A stretch of DNA of 64,000 nt from Alphaproteobacteria bacterium (GTDB taxonomy: Bacteria; Pseudomonadota; Alphaproteobacteria; Rhizobiales; Devosiaceae), in NCBI GenBank assembly GCA_018828145.1, contig JAHJWO010000040.1:1-64000 (forward strand), read 5' to 3'. Within the stretch, counting starts at the first letter, position 1. The number at the start of each line of letters is the position of its first letter. A model generated the notes under the pieces. The model was not told the origin of the DNA, did not search any database, and saw only the letters and a list, made by a program, of their open reading frames with translations. This document shows, piece after piece, positions 35,942 to 44,370 of the stretch. A program made the translations under genes and the position numbers.

Positions 35942-36955
35942 ATGAAACACGCAACGAAACTGCTTTCCTATGCCGCCCTTGCCGCAGCCCTCGCGCTCGG
36001 CTTTGTGGTCACTACCCACGCCCAGGAACGGACCCTGACCAATGTCAGCTACGATCCGACACGCGAATTCTATGAAGCCTTCAACGAGGCCTTCGAGGCC
36101 CATTGGCAGTCCACCACCGGCGAGACGGTGTCTGTGCAGACCACGCATGGCGGCTCCAGCACCCAGGCGCGCTCCGTGATCGAGGGCCTGCCGGCCGACA
36201 TTGTCACCCTGGCGCTTGAAAGCGACATCAACGCCATTTCCGATGCCGGCCTGCTGCGGCCCGACTGGCGCGGCACCTTTGACAACAACAATGCCCCATA
36301 CACCTCGACCATCGTCTTCCTCGTCCGCAAGGGCAATCCCAAGGCCATTGCCGATTGGGGCGATCTGATCGGAGAGGGCGTCGAGGTCATCACGCCCAAT
36401 CCCAAGACCTCGGGAGGTGCCCGCTGGAATGTCCTGGCAGCCTGGGCCTGGGCCAAGGCGCAGCCCGGCGCGACCGATGAGACTGCACGCACCTATCTCG
36501 CCGAGCTGTTCCGCCATGTGCCGGTTCTTGATACCGGCGCGCGCGGCGCCACCATCACCTTTGCCCAGCGCGGGCTGGGCGATGTGCTGCTGGCCTGGGA
36601 GAACGAGGCCTATCTAGCCCTGCGCGAAATGGGCCCCGACAGCTTCGAGATCGTCACCCCGTCCGTCTCCATCCTGGCGGAGCCGCCCGTTGCCATCGTC
36701 GATTCCAGCGTGGATGCACGCGGCACCCGCGACGTGGCGGCGGCCTATCTCGAATACCTCTATTCTGACGAAGGTCAGGCGCTGGCCGCGGCCAACTACT
36801 ACCGCCCCTTCCGGCCCGAGGCCGCCAATTCGGACGATATTGCCCGCTTCGGCGCGGTCAACCTGGTGACTATCGAGGATTTTGGTGGCTGGCGTGAAGC
36901 CCAGCCCGCCTTCTTCGGCGATGGCGGCGTCTTCGACCAGGTCTATAGCCAATAA
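35942..36955 (+). CDS. Sulfate ABC transporter substrate-binding protein
   Basis: A 337-residue periplasmic binding protein for sulfate/thiosulfate (Sbp/CysP type). Signal peptide (LLSYAALAAALALGFVVTTHAQ) then the family start TLTNVSYDPTREFYEAFNEAF, the sulfate-loop THGGSSTQARSV, and NPKTSGGARWNVLAAWAW. The ATG at 35942 has GGAGA 7 bases upstream; the ATG at 35921 would lengthen the signal peptide. No cysT, cysW or cysA follows; instead a terminator ends the gene. A sulfate ATPase gene lies 3 kb away at 40025, so transport genes are scattered. Confidence 0.92.
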   Translation: MKHATKLLSYAALAAALALGFVVTTHAQERTLTNVSYDPTREFYEAFNEAFEAHWQSTTGETVSVQTTHGGSSTQARSVIEGLPADIVTLALESDINAISDAGLLRPDWRGTFDNNNAPYTSTIVFLVRKGNPKAIADWGDLIGEGVEVITPNPKTSGGARWNVLAAWAWAKAQPGATDETARTYLAELFRHVPVLDTGARGATITFAQRGLGDVLLAWENEAYLALREMGPDSFEIVTPSVSILAEPPVAIVDSSVDARGTRDVAAAYLEYLYSDEGQALAAANYYRPFRPEAANSDDIARFGAVNLVTIEDFGGWREAQPAFFGDGGVFDQVYSQ

Positions 36956-36972
36956 CCCTGCGCATCCGCAGC

Positions 36973-37000
36973 AATGCCGGCCCGAAAGGCCGGCATTTTT
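36973..37000 (+). terminator. Rho-independent terminator of the sulfate-binding protein gene
   Basis: AATGCCGGCC (36973-36982), loop CGAAA (36983-36987), GGCCGGCATT (36988-36997), then further T residues to 37000. It is 17 bases after the stop. Confidence 0.9.
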
Positions 37001-37002
37001 GT

Positions 37003-37281
37003 CTAGTGCACCGTTACCGGCTCGACCGGAGTCTCCGGCCCCTCTGTCAGCTTCGGCCCGGCCCAGAATACCAGGTAGAGCAGTTCCTCGCCTGACGCGT
37101 CGGTGATCTCGATGGAGCGCGGCACCCGCGTGTCGCCACCGGTGCTGGCGGCCTGCTCGACGATTGCCTTGGCCAGCGCCGCCGCATTGTGCTCCGCCGC
37201 TTCCAGGTCCGGCAGGTCGCTGCCGTCCACGTCCCGAACCAGTTCGTCATCCGTGCGGTAGTGAAAATAGAACCGGGGCAT
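37003..37281 (-). CDS. DUF6894 family small protein
   Basis: A 92-residue cytoplasmic protein. The start MPRFYFHYR, then ELVRDVDGSDLPDLEAAEHNA and SIEITDASGEELLYLVFW match the DUF6894 pattern common in rhizobia, usually as several stress-associated paralogues. No catalytic residues are evident. GGGAGG lies upstream of the ATG. Function unknown. The gene ends 2 bases from the opposing terminator T-run. Confidence 0.8.
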   Translation of the reverse strand: MPRFYFHYRTDDELVRDVDGSDLPDLEAAEHNAAALAKAIVEQAASTGGDTRVPRSIEITDASGEELLYLVFWAGPKLTEGPETPVEPVTVH

Positions 37282-37331
37282 GAGCTGCCTCCCTCGGCGA
37301 GGATGGTCTTAGCTTGGCAGCTTCGCGCCCG

Positions 37332-37871
37332 TCAGTCGAGCCCGCCCAGCTGGTGATAGTGGTGACGCTGCCACAGTAACGGCGATCGGCTGGTTGTGGT
37401 TTCCGCCTCCACCACCGCTCCGGCAAACAGCACATGCGTTCCGGTCTCCATCGACCCCACCACGTCGCAGTCGAGCGCCGTCACCGCGCCCAGCAGCATC
37501 GGGTGCCCCGATGGCCATTCGCCCCAGCTGGCGGCGCTGAACCGCTCCTGCGGCGCCAGCCGCCCGGCAAAGGCATCGGCCACGGCCGTCTGGTCGTCCG
37601 CCAGCAGGGCGAGGGAAAATCCGCCCGTCTTGGCGATCAGGTCGGCCAGCCGACTCATGATGTCGATCGAGATCAGGATGGTCGGCGGGTTCATCGACAG
37701 CGACAGCATCGAGGTCACCGTCCGCCCGATGCGTTCCTCGCCCCGGCGCGCCGTCACCACGCTGACCGTGCTGGCCATGGCCGCCATCGCCGAACGGAAC
37801 TCGGTATTGCCAACCGGCGGCCGCCGCGGTGGACGCAGTCGCATGGCATCGGGCAGCTCAAAATCGGCCAT
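37332..37871 (-). CDS. Flavin reductase-like domain protein
   Basis: A 179-residue FMN-binding split-barrel protein. FRSAMAAMASTVSVVTARRG and TVTSMLSLSMNPPTILISI are the start of the flavin_reduct domain; GTHVLFAGAVVEAE is its late strand. Members are the FMN reductase partners of two-component monooxygenases, but no oxygenase gene is next to it. Start chosen at MADFELP (37871); a longer frame to 37916 exists. It is separated from DUF6894 by 50 bases and could be co-transcribed with it. Confidence 0.85.
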   Translation of the reverse strand: MADFELPDAMRLRPPRRPPVGNTEFRSAMAAMASTVSVVTARRGEERIGRTVTSMLSLSMNPPTILISIDIMSRLADLIAKTGGFSLALLADDQTAVADAFAGRLAPQERFSAASWGEWPSGHPMLLGAVTALDCDVVGSMETGTHVLFAGAVVEAETTTSRSPLLWQRHHYHQLGGLD

Positions 37872-38030
37872 CAAGTCACAAAGTCCTGTTCGGGCCCCGC
37901 GCATCCAGACACGCAACGCTCAGTCAATTCACTACGTCATTACCGCGCAGGCGGGTATCCCCGTCGGCGCGGCAATACGGCAACGCATGGAGGCCGGCCT
38001 TGGTTTGCCGGCCCTTATGCGACGGCGGTC

Positions 38031-38633
38031 CTAGCCCAGATTGGCTTCGGCGAATTCATAGTTGGCCAGCTTGTCGAGGAAGTTCGCCACATAATCGGGC
38101 CGGCGGTTGCGGAAGTCGACATAGTAGCTGTGCTCCCACACATCGAGGCCCAGCAGCGGCTTGCCTTCGCCGGTTGCCAGCGGGTTGGAGCCGTTCGGCG
38201 TCTTGGTCACCTTGAGCTTGCCGTCGGTGCCCAGCACCAGCCAGGCCCAGCCCGAACCGAACTGGGTGGTCGCCGCCGTCTTGAACTGCTCCTTGAACGC
38301 CTCGACCGAGCCGAGGTCGCTGACGATCTTGGCTTCCAGCTTGCCACCCAGCTTGCCGCCATTGGGCGACAGCGCATTCCAGAAATGGATGTGGTTCCAG
38401 TGCTGCCCGGCATTGTTGAACACCGGCGCCAGCTCCGCCTTGCCATTGGCGAAGGCGATGATCTCTTCCAGCGACTTGCCCTGCAACTCGCCATTCTTCT
38501 CGACGAACCCGTTGAGTGCCGTCACATAGGCCTGGTGGTGCTTGTCGTGATGCAGTTCCAGCGTTTCCTGGCTCATGCCACGTTCGGCCAGCGCGGAATG
38601 GGCATAGGGCAGGGCGGGAAGTTCGAAAGCCAT
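38031..38633 (-). CDS. sodB: Iron superoxide dismutase
   Basis: Converts superoxide to O2 and H2O2 in the cytoplasm. 200 residues. Metal ligands fall in LELHHDKHHQAYV, QHWNHIHFW and DVWEHSYYVD. NNAGQHWNH with Gln at this place and GSGWAWLV with Gly match the iron type rather than manganese. GGAGA lies 9 bases upstream of the ATG. It is divergent from a regulator with a cysteine cluster; a shared promoter region of about 90 bases suggests control by it. Confidence 0.95.
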   Translation of the reverse strand: MAFELPALPYAHSALAERGMSQETLELHHDKHHQAYVTALNGFVEKNGELQGKSLEEIIAFANGKAELAPVFNNAGQHWNHIHFWNALSPNGGKLGGKLEAKIVSDLGSVEAFKEQFKTAATTQFGSGWAWLVLGTDGKLKVTKTPNGSNPLATGEGKPLLGLDVWEHSYYVDFRNRRPDYVANFLDKLANYEFAEANLG

Positions 38634-38685
38634 CTGGAGTCTCCGTGATAGGGCGGCGCTTGCATTTCCATGCGGCGCCGGTTAA

Positions 38686-38744
38686 TTTCCAAGTGATGAC
38701 TTTGAAAACCTCCGGCGTGAATATGTCAAGCCAGAACTTGGAAA
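38686..38744. promoter_or_regulatory. Repeated TTTCCAAG-type sites between sodB and its divergent regulator
   Basis: TTTCCAAG (38686-38693) and CTTTGAAA (38700-38707) form an inverted repeat with one mismatch and 6 bases between. CTTGGAAA (38737-38744), the exact reverse complement of the first, lies just after the probable start of the regulator. This arrangement suggests a multi-site operator for both genes; the binding protein is not shown. Confidence 0.4.
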
Positions 38745-39403
38745 ACGCGGTGCCAGCCAATGTGGCCTGGTCGCCGCGTAGTCCTGCCGAGCGCGTGCTC
38801 ATGGCGCTCAAGATGCATGGCGCCCTCTCGGCCTCCGCCCTCGGTCCCATGCTCGGCACCACCGGCGAGGCCGTGCGCCAGCAATTGGCCCGTTTGGCCC
38901 AGGATGGCCTGGTCGTCGCCACCAGCGAAGCACGCGGGGTAGGGCGCCCCACCCAGCGCTGGAGTCTCACGGCCGCTGCCCAGTCTCGCTTCCCCGACAC
39001 CCATGCCGCGCTGACCGTTCAGCTGCTGGACATTATCCGTTCATCATTGGGGCCAAATGCTGTCGAAACCCTCATCTCCGCCCGTGAGGATCTGACCCGC
39101 ACAGCCTATCAGTCCACGCTCGATCCCCGGCAAACCCTTCGTGACAAGGTCGCCGCTCTTGCCGATCTGCGCTCCGCCGAAGGCTATATGGCCGAGTGGC
39201 GCGAAGAGCCGGACGGCTCCCTTCTCTTGATCGAAAATCACTGCCCCATCTGCGCTGCAGCCACGGCCTGCCAGGGTTTCTGCCGAGCCGAGCTCGACGT
39301 CTTCCGCTCGGTCCTGGGCCCCGATACTTCGGTCGAACGCAGCGAACACATCGTCTCGGGCGGCCGCCGCTGCACCTATTCCATCAAAGAGTCCCGCGCA
39401 TGA
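38723..39403 (+). CDS. Winged-helix regulator with a C-terminal cysteine cluster (SufR-like)
   Basis: About 226 residues. The N-terminal winged helix covers AERVLMALKMHGALSASALGPMLGTTGEAVRQQLARLAQDGLV and GVGRPTQRWSLT. Near the C terminus C174-x2-C177-x5-C183-x3-C187 (ENHCPICAAATACQGFC) is suited to hold an Fe-S cluster, as in SufR/DeoR-type sensors. The gene overlaps the truncated haemoglobin gene (ATGA) and is divergent from sodB, so it probably senses iron, oxygen species or NO and controls both. Starts at 38696 and 38723 are both possible; no clear ribosome site decides. Confidence 0.8.
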   Translation: MSSQNLENAVPANVAWSPRSPAERVLMALKMHGALSASALGPMLGTTGEAVRQQLARLAQDGLVVATSEARGVGRPTQRWSLTAAAQSRFPDTHAALTVQLLDIIRSSLGPNAVETLISAREDLTRTAYQSTLDPRQTLRDKVAALADLRSAEGYMAEWREEPDGSLLLIENHCPICAAATACQGFCRAELDVFRSVLGPDTSVERSEHIVSGGRRCTYSIKESRA

Positions 39404-39891
39404 CCGAACACAATCCGCGTCCCCCCGTCGGCACGCGCCACCAGCGCGTCGGCTGGGAAACGCCTGAGGGCCTCGACGAAGCCATGATCCGCGCCGTGGT
39501 CGACCGCTTCTATGCCGATGCCCGCCGCGACCCGGTCATCGGCCCGGTCTTCAACCGCATCATCGCCGCCGAAGCCTGGCCCGCCCACCTCGCCACCATC
39601 GCCGATTTCTGGAGCTCCATGCTGCTCGGCACCGGCCGCTATGCCGGCCGCCCTATGCCCAAGCACATGGCTATCCCCGAACTGTCCGACGCCCATTTCA
39701 TGCGCTGGCTGGCCCTGTTCCGACGCACTGTGGACGAGCTGTGTCCCCCCGATATCGCCGCGCTGTTCATCGAGCGCTCCGAGCGCATAGGCAACAGTTT
39801 CCGCATGAACATCGCCATGCGCCGCGGCGAGGATATCACCACCATGGCCCCCCTCGAGCGCGAGACGCCGCTCTGGATGCCACCGCGCTGA
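39400..39891 (+). CDS. Group III truncated haemoglobin
   Basis: A 163-residue single-domain globin. LDEAMIRAVVDRFYADARRDPVIGPVFNRII and the stretch ADFWSSMLLGTGRYAGRPMP followed by KHMAIPELSDAHFMRWLALF are characteristic of group III (trHbP, Cgb) globins, including the proximal His region. Such proteins bind O2 or NO and help resist nitrosative stress. It starts inside the stop of the Fe-S-type regulator gene, so it is coupled to it. It has a short acidic-poor C-terminal tail beyond the globin fold. Confidence 0.92.
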   Translation: MTEHNPRPPVGTRHQRVGWETPEGLDEAMIRAVVDRFYADARRDPVIGPVFNRIIAAEAWPAHLATIADFWSSMLLGTGRYAGRPMPKHMAIPELSDAHFMRWLALFRRTVDELCPPDIAALFIERSERIGNSFRMNIAMRRGEDITTMAPLERETPLWMPPR

Positions 39892-39966
39892 GCGCAACAT
39901 TGTCGCGCCAGGGCGCCATGCGGGCACAATTTTCCGCCGCTGCCCCTGCAAACGCCAAGCCTCTCC

Positions 39967-39994
39967 TTGAGAAACGCGGGCGATCCTCTAGGGT
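39967..39994 (+). promoter_or_regulatory. Candidate promoter of the sulfate ATPase gene
   Basis: TTGAGA (39967-39972) and TAGGGT (39989-39994) are 16 bases apart, about 30 bases before the start codon. Confidence 0.4.
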
Positions 39995-40024
39995 CGCGCC
40001 GGCGATGCTACGAGGTTGAAACAT

Positions 40025-41062
40025 ATGGAAGTTCGCGTTCAGAATGTGCGCAAGGAATTCGATCGCTTCCCGGCGCTGCATGACGTTTCGCTCGATATCC
40101 GCTCGGGCGAGCTGATCGCGCTGCTCGGCCCCTCGGGCTCGGGCAAGACCACGCTGCTGCGCCTCATCGCCGGCCTCGAAATGCCCACCCAGGGCCGCAT
40201 CTTCTTTGGCGATACCGACGCCTCCGAAAAGACCGTGCAGGAGCGCAATATCGGCTTCGTGTTCCAGCACTATGCCCTGTTCCGCCACATGACCATCCTC
40301 GACAACATTGCCTTCGGCCTCAAGGTGCGCCCGCGGTCGAGCCGCCCGCCAGCCGGCGAAATCCGCCGCCGCGCCCTCGAATTGCTCGATCTTGTCCAAC
40401 TCGCCGGCCTCGAAAAGCGCTATCCCAGCCAGCTTTCCGGCGGTCAGCGCCAGCGTGTCGCCCTGGCCCGCGCCCTGGCCATCGAGCCGGCCGTGCTGCT
40501 GCTCGACGAACCCTTCGGCGCCCTCGATGCCCAGGTCCGCCGCGAGCTGCGCAAATGGCTGCGCGAAATCCATGACCGCACCGGCCACACCACCGTCTTC
40601 GTCACCCACGATCAGGAAGAAGCCCTCGAACTCTCCGATCGCCTCTGCGTCATGAGCCAGGGCAAGGTCGAACAGGTCGGCACCCCCGATACGGTCTATG
40701 ACCATCCCACGTCGCCCTTCACCTTCGGCTTCATCGGTGAATCGAGCGAGTTGCCCGTCACCATCGCCAATGGCGAAGTCTCCTTCGACGGCCGCGCCAT
40801 CGGCATTGCCGCCGGCAATGCGGCCCCCGGCCGGGCGCGCCTGTTCTTCCGTCCCCACGATGTCGAACTGGTCGAAGCCGATGCTGCGCTTTCCGGCCTG
40901 ATCACCACGTCGCGCCGCGTCGGTGGGACCCGTCGCGTCGAGCTGGCCCTGGGCAGCGAGGACCACCGCGTCGAGGTCGATCTGCCCTTCGATCATCCGG
41001 CCGCCGAACAGGCCCGCATCGCCTTCCGCCCCCGCCGCTGGAAACTCTTCCCCGCCGCATAG
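40025..41062 (+). CDS. cysA: Sulfate/thiosulfate ABC transporter ATP-binding protein
   Basis: A 345-residue ATPase of the CysA subgroup. Walker [10 protein letters not shown], signature [16 protein letters not shown], Walker [22 protein letters not shown] and the H-loop [13 protein letters not shown] are intact; a TOBE-like domain follows (FRPHDVEL). [14 protein letters not shown] is typical for sulfate rather than sugar ATPases. The ATG at 40025 has GAGG 9 bases upstream. No permease genes flank it; the binding protein gene at 35942 is in the same neighbourhood, with redox genes in between. Confidence 0.88.
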   Translation: MEVRVQNVRKEFDRFPALHDVSLDIRSGELIALLGPSGSGKTTLLRLIAGLEMPTQGRIFFGDTDASEKTVQERNIGFVFQHYALFRHMTILDNIAFGLKVRPRSSRPPAGEIRRRALELLDLVQLAGLEKRYPSQLSGGQRQRVALARALAIEPAVLLLDEPFGALDAQVRRELRKWLREIHDRTGHTTVFVTHDQEEALELSDRLCVMSQGKVEQVGTPDTVYDHPTSPFTFGFIGESSELPVTIANGEVSFDGRAIGIAAGNAAPGRARLFFRPHDVELVEADAALSGLITTSRRVGGTRRVELALGSEDHRVEVDLPFDHPAAEQARIAFRPRRWKLFPAA

Positions 41063-41150
41063 CGCGCATGCGCGTGGCGCGTCGCGCCGCGTTAGCATTC
41101 TGGCCACCGAATCCGGCTATGCTGGACTGCCTACACACTGAGAGCGTCCG

Positions 41151-42749
41151 GTGTCCGACTATCCCGCTGGCCTGATTGATGGATTTACCCGCGGCACCCA
41201 CCTGCTGCGCGCCGGCCTCTGCGACGAGGCCATGGTCGAATTCCGCGCCGTTTACGCCGAGGCCCGGCACCTCCCCGATGAAGATCTCATGGCCGCCTGC
41301 CTCTGCGAGATGGGCTGGTGCAGCTACAAGCTCGGCCAGACCGAGCAGGCGCTGGAATGCGCCATGGGCGCACGCGGCCTCCGTCAGCGGCAGGGCAATA
41401 CCACCGAGCTTGCCCGCGCCATGGCCGTCGAAGCCATCGTCTTCCTCGATCTCGGCTTCAGCGACGAGGCCTTCGATCTCTCGGCCGAGGCCGTCGACCT
41501 GGCCCAGGCCGGCAGCGATCCCGCCATTCTCGCCTTCGCGCTCAACGCCAAGGGCCTCGTCCTGGCCGTCTGCCGCGAGACCGAACTGGGCATGGCGCTG
41601 ATCGAACGCGCCGTCGCCCTGGCCGCCGAACAGGCCAATATCGCTGCCGAAGCCTATTACCTGCTCAATCTGGGCTTTTGCCACACCAAGATCGCCGAGG
41701 AAGCCGAGACCTTCGGCGAACCTGGCCGCGCCATTGGCGAGCGCGAGGCCGCCATCGACCTCTCCGAGCGTGCCATAGTCCGCGCCGAAAGCAGCGGCGA
41801 CCACTGGACCCTGCGCGTCGCGCTCTGCAACACCGCCGAAATGCTGGGCCTGCAGGGCCGTCACGACCTGGCCCTTGCCTATCTCGAACGCCATTCCAGC
41901 CTGCCCGGCGATCCAGGCCCGAGCCTGCGCATCCATTATCTCTATACTTTGGGCGATATCGCACTGCGGTCCGGCGATCTCGCCCAGGCCAGCTCCATTC
42001 TGGAACAGGCCCTGGCCCTGGCCGATTCCACCCAACAGCTCGATCACCAGGTCAATTCTGCCCGCAAGCTGGCCGAGGTCCTGGAGACCATGGGTGATGC
42101 CGCAGCGGCGTTGGCTATCTACAAGCGCTTCCACGCCCTCTACGTCACCCAGTCAGGCGAGACCGCCCGCCGTCGCGCCCGGATCGAGGCCATCCGCGCC
42201 GAAACCGAGCAGTGGCGCAGCCGGGCCACCACCCTGGCCGATCAGGCTCTCAACGACGCGCTGACCGGCATTGCCAACCGCCGCAGCTTCGACCAGATCC
42301 TCAATCGCCTTGCCGGCACCCCGATCGCCCTTGCCGTGCTCGATCTCGATCACTTCAAGTCGGTCAACGACCGCTTCTCCCATATCGTCGGCGACGCCGT
42401 TTTGCAGCGCGTCGCGCGCGCCATAGTCGACCAGATCGGCCCGCATGGCCATGCCGCCCGGCTCGGCGGCGAAGAGTTCGGCCTGATCTTTCCCGACGCG
42501 TCCGAAGCCATTGCCGCCGCCTTCTGCGAAGGCGTCCGCATTGCCATTTCCTGCACCGACTGGTCCGATATGGCGCCGGGGCTCGAAGTTACGGCCAGCA
42601 TCGGGCTGGCCGCCGGCGACGGCACCGCACCCTCGGGCGAACTGATGCAACTGGCCGACAATCGCCTCTATATCGCCAAGCACAATGGCCGCGACCGTCT
42701 CGTGCTCGCCGATGACCCGAACCTCGACAAGCAGAGGTGGCGGGCATGA
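41151..42749 (+). CDS. TPR-repeat diguanylate cyclase
   Basis: A 532-residue cytoplasmic protein. Residues ~10-350 are helical repeats of TPR type (for example ALAMGWC-like and LGDIALRSGDLAQASSILEQAL segments); a GGDEF domain follows at ~360-520 (DALTGIANRRSFDQIL, AVLDLDHFKSVNDRF) with an active-site G439-G-E-E-F443. That motif is a competent variant, so it likely makes cyclic di-GMP. The inhibitory RxxD site is absent just before it. The start is GTG at 41151. It overlaps the GAF gene by ATGA. The TPR part presumably receives a partner protein signal. Confidence 0.9.
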   Translation: MSDYPAGLIDGFTRGTHLLRAGLCDEAMVEFRAVYAEARHLPDEDLMAACLCEMGWCSYKLGQTEQALECAMGARGLRQRQGNTTELARAMAVEAIVFLDLGFSDEAFDLSAEAVDLAQAGSDPAILAFALNAKGLVLAVCRETELGMALIERAVALAAEQANIAAEAYYLLNLGFCHTKIAEEAETFGEPGRAIGEREAAIDLSERAIVRAESSGDHWTLRVALCNTAEMLGLQGRHDLALAYLERHSSLPGDPGPSLRIHYLYTLGDIALRSGDLAQASSILEQALALADSTQQLDHQVNSARKLAEVLETMGDAAAALAIYKRFHALYVTQSGETARRRARIEAIRAETEQWRSRATTLADQALNDALTGIANRRSFDQILNRLAGTPIALAVLDLDHFKSVNDRFSHIVGDAVLQRVARAIVDQIGPHGHAARLGGEEFGLIFPDASEAIAAAFCEGVRIAISCTDWSDMAPGLEVTASIGLAAGDGTAPSGELMQLADNRLYIAKHNGRDRLVLADDPNLDKQRWRA

Positions 42750-43240
42750 CGCGCGACGCCTTCCGCCAGTTCGAGGAAAAGCTCGCCCGTTGCGACGATC
42801 CGGCTGAGACGGGAGCGGCGCTACACGAACTCGCCGCCGCTCTCATTCCCTGCCACCTCTTCACCCTCACGGCCATCAATGGTCCGGCGGGCCATGTCCG
42901 CCGCGTCTATTCCAGTCACCCCGACGTCTATCCCCTGCTGGGCACCAAGCCGCTGGTGGTCGATGACTGGTTTCGCGCCATGCAGACCGAGCGGCGCATC
43001 ACTGCCATCAACACCGCCGCCGGCATGGAAGGCCAGTTCCCCGACCTGGCCCTGATCCGCTCCCTGGGCTGCAACAGCTCCCTCAGCGTTCCCGTCATGG
43101 CCGGCAATCATCTGCTCGGCACCATCAACGCGCTCGATGCTGAAGGCAGCTATCCCGACGCCATGCTCGACCGCGCCGCCGACCTGATCATCCCGGCCAC
43201 CGCCGTCTTCCTGATCCTGCGCGCCCATTTCGCGCTCTAG
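42746..43240 (+). CDS. GAF-domain protein 1
   Basis: A 164-residue single GAF domain. Recognisable parts are HLFTLTAINGPAGHVRRVYSS, GTKPLVVDDWFRAM, and IRSLGCNSSLSVPVM, then LLGTINALDAEGSY. It starts within the cyclase stop codon (ATGA) and is thus coupled to a c-di-GMP enzyme. A paralogue with the same GTKP..DDWF/DSWF and SLGC core sits at 53656 next to the second opp operon. Ligand unknown; the family binds small molecules. The next gene, oppB, is 200 bases downstream. Confidence 0.88.
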   Translation: MTRDAFRQFEEKLARCDDPAETGAALHELAAALIPCHLFTLTAINGPAGHVRRVYSSHPDVYPLLGTKPLVVDDWFRAMQTERRITAINTAAGMEGQFPDLALIRSLGCNSSLSVPVMAGNHLLGTINALDAEGSYPDAMLDRAADLIIPATAVFLILRAHFAL

Positions 43241-43263
43241 CACGGCGTGTGACACAACCACCG

Positions 43264-43316
43264 GCCACCCCTCCCCTTTCGGGGAGGGCAGCACAGCTTG
43301 GCGCGCAGCGCCTGGC
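43264..43316. repeat. Palindromic repeat upstream of opp operon 1
   Basis: CACCCCTCCCCTTTCGGGGA forms a hairpin (to about 43288), followed by a self-complementary GGCGCGCAGCGCC stretch. It resembles the other pyrimidine/purine hairpin repeats of this window and lies between the GAF gene and oppB. Confidence 0.6.
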
Positions 43317-43440
43317 GGCGCAAAATATCTCCTCCACCCACCCTTGCAGTAAAAAAATTTTGGTGGTGAGATAGTAATTATGTCAGACACTTGCGGCTGC
43401 CCATTCCCCGCGACGCCCACACCCTCCGGGACGCGCTGAC

Positions 43441-44370
43441 ATGCCCGCCTACATCCTCCAGCGCCTGGGAATGATGCTGCTCACACTCTGGGCCATCGTC
43501 ACGCTGACCTTCTTCCTCATGCATGCCGTGCCCGGCGGCCCCTTCGTCTCCGAGCGCATGCTCGCGCCCGAGATCGAAGCCGCGCTCAACGCCAAGTATG
43601 GCCTCGATCAGCCCATCTGGGTGCAGTATTTGGCCTATCTGCGGGGCATCATCACCTTCGATCTCGGCCCCTCGTTCAAATATCCCGGCATCTCGGTCAA
43701 CACCATGATCGCCGATGGGCTGCCGGTCACCCTGCAGACCGGCCTGCTCGCCGTCATCTGCGTCATTGCCCTGGGCATTCCCCTGGGCATCATCGCCGCG
43801 CTCAACCGCAATCGCTGGCCCGACACCACGGTCATGCTGCTCGCCACCATCGGCGTCGCCATCCCGAGCTATGTGATCGCCACCGTCACGCTCTATATCT
43901 TCGCCCTGCGCCTGGGCTGGGTGCCCACCTTCGGCCTCGATGACTGGCGCGGCTATATCCTGCCGGTCTTCGCACTCTCCGGCTTCTGGGTCAGCTTCGT
44001 CGCCCGTCTCACGCGCTCATCGCTGCTCGAAACCTTCGAGCAGGATTACATGACCACCGCCCGCGCCAAGGGCCTGCGTCCCGGCCAGGTCCTGTTCAAG
44101 CATGGTCTGCGCAATTCGCTGGTGCCCGTCGTCACCGTTCTCGGACCGGTCGTCGCCAACCTCATCACCGGCAGCTTCGTCATCGAGCAGATTTTCGCTC
44201 TGCCCGGCATCGGCCGCCAGTTCGTGCTCTCCATCACCAACCGCGACTACACCGCCATCATGGGCATCACCATCTTCTACGCCGCCGCCCTGATGGTGAT
44301 GATCCTCATCGTCGATCTGCTCTACGCGGTGCTCGATCCGCGCATCAAGCTGACGAGCGCCACCGCATGA
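43441..44370 (+). CDS. oppB: Oligopeptide-type ABC transporter permease OppB (operon 1)
   Basis: A 309-residue inner-membrane permease with six helices. The family start MPAYILQRLGMMLLTLWAIV and the EAA-type loop YMTTARAKGLRPGQVLFKHGLRNSLVPVV that contacts the ATPase are present, and the C terminus ends DLLYAVLDPRIK. First gene of a complete five-gene operon (oppBCDFA), each overlapping by four bases up to oppF. AT-rich promoter-like sequence lies at 43344-43380. Real substrate (peptide, amino acid or other) cannot be told. Confidence 0.93.
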   Translation: MPAYILQRLGMMLLTLWAIVTLTFFLMHAVPGGPFVSERMLAPEIEAALNAKYGLDQPIWVQYLAYLRGIITFDLGPSFKYPGISVNTMIADGLPVTLQTGLLAVICVIALGIPLGIIAALNRNRWPDTTVMLLATIGVAIPSYVIATVTLYIFALRLGWVPTFGLDDWRGYILPVFALSGFWVSFVARLTRSSLLETFEQDYMTTARAKGLRPGQVLFKHGLRNSLVPVVTVLGPVVANLITGSFVIEQIFALPGIGRQFVLSITNRDYTAIMGITIFYAAALMVMILIVDLLYAVLDPRIKLTSATA

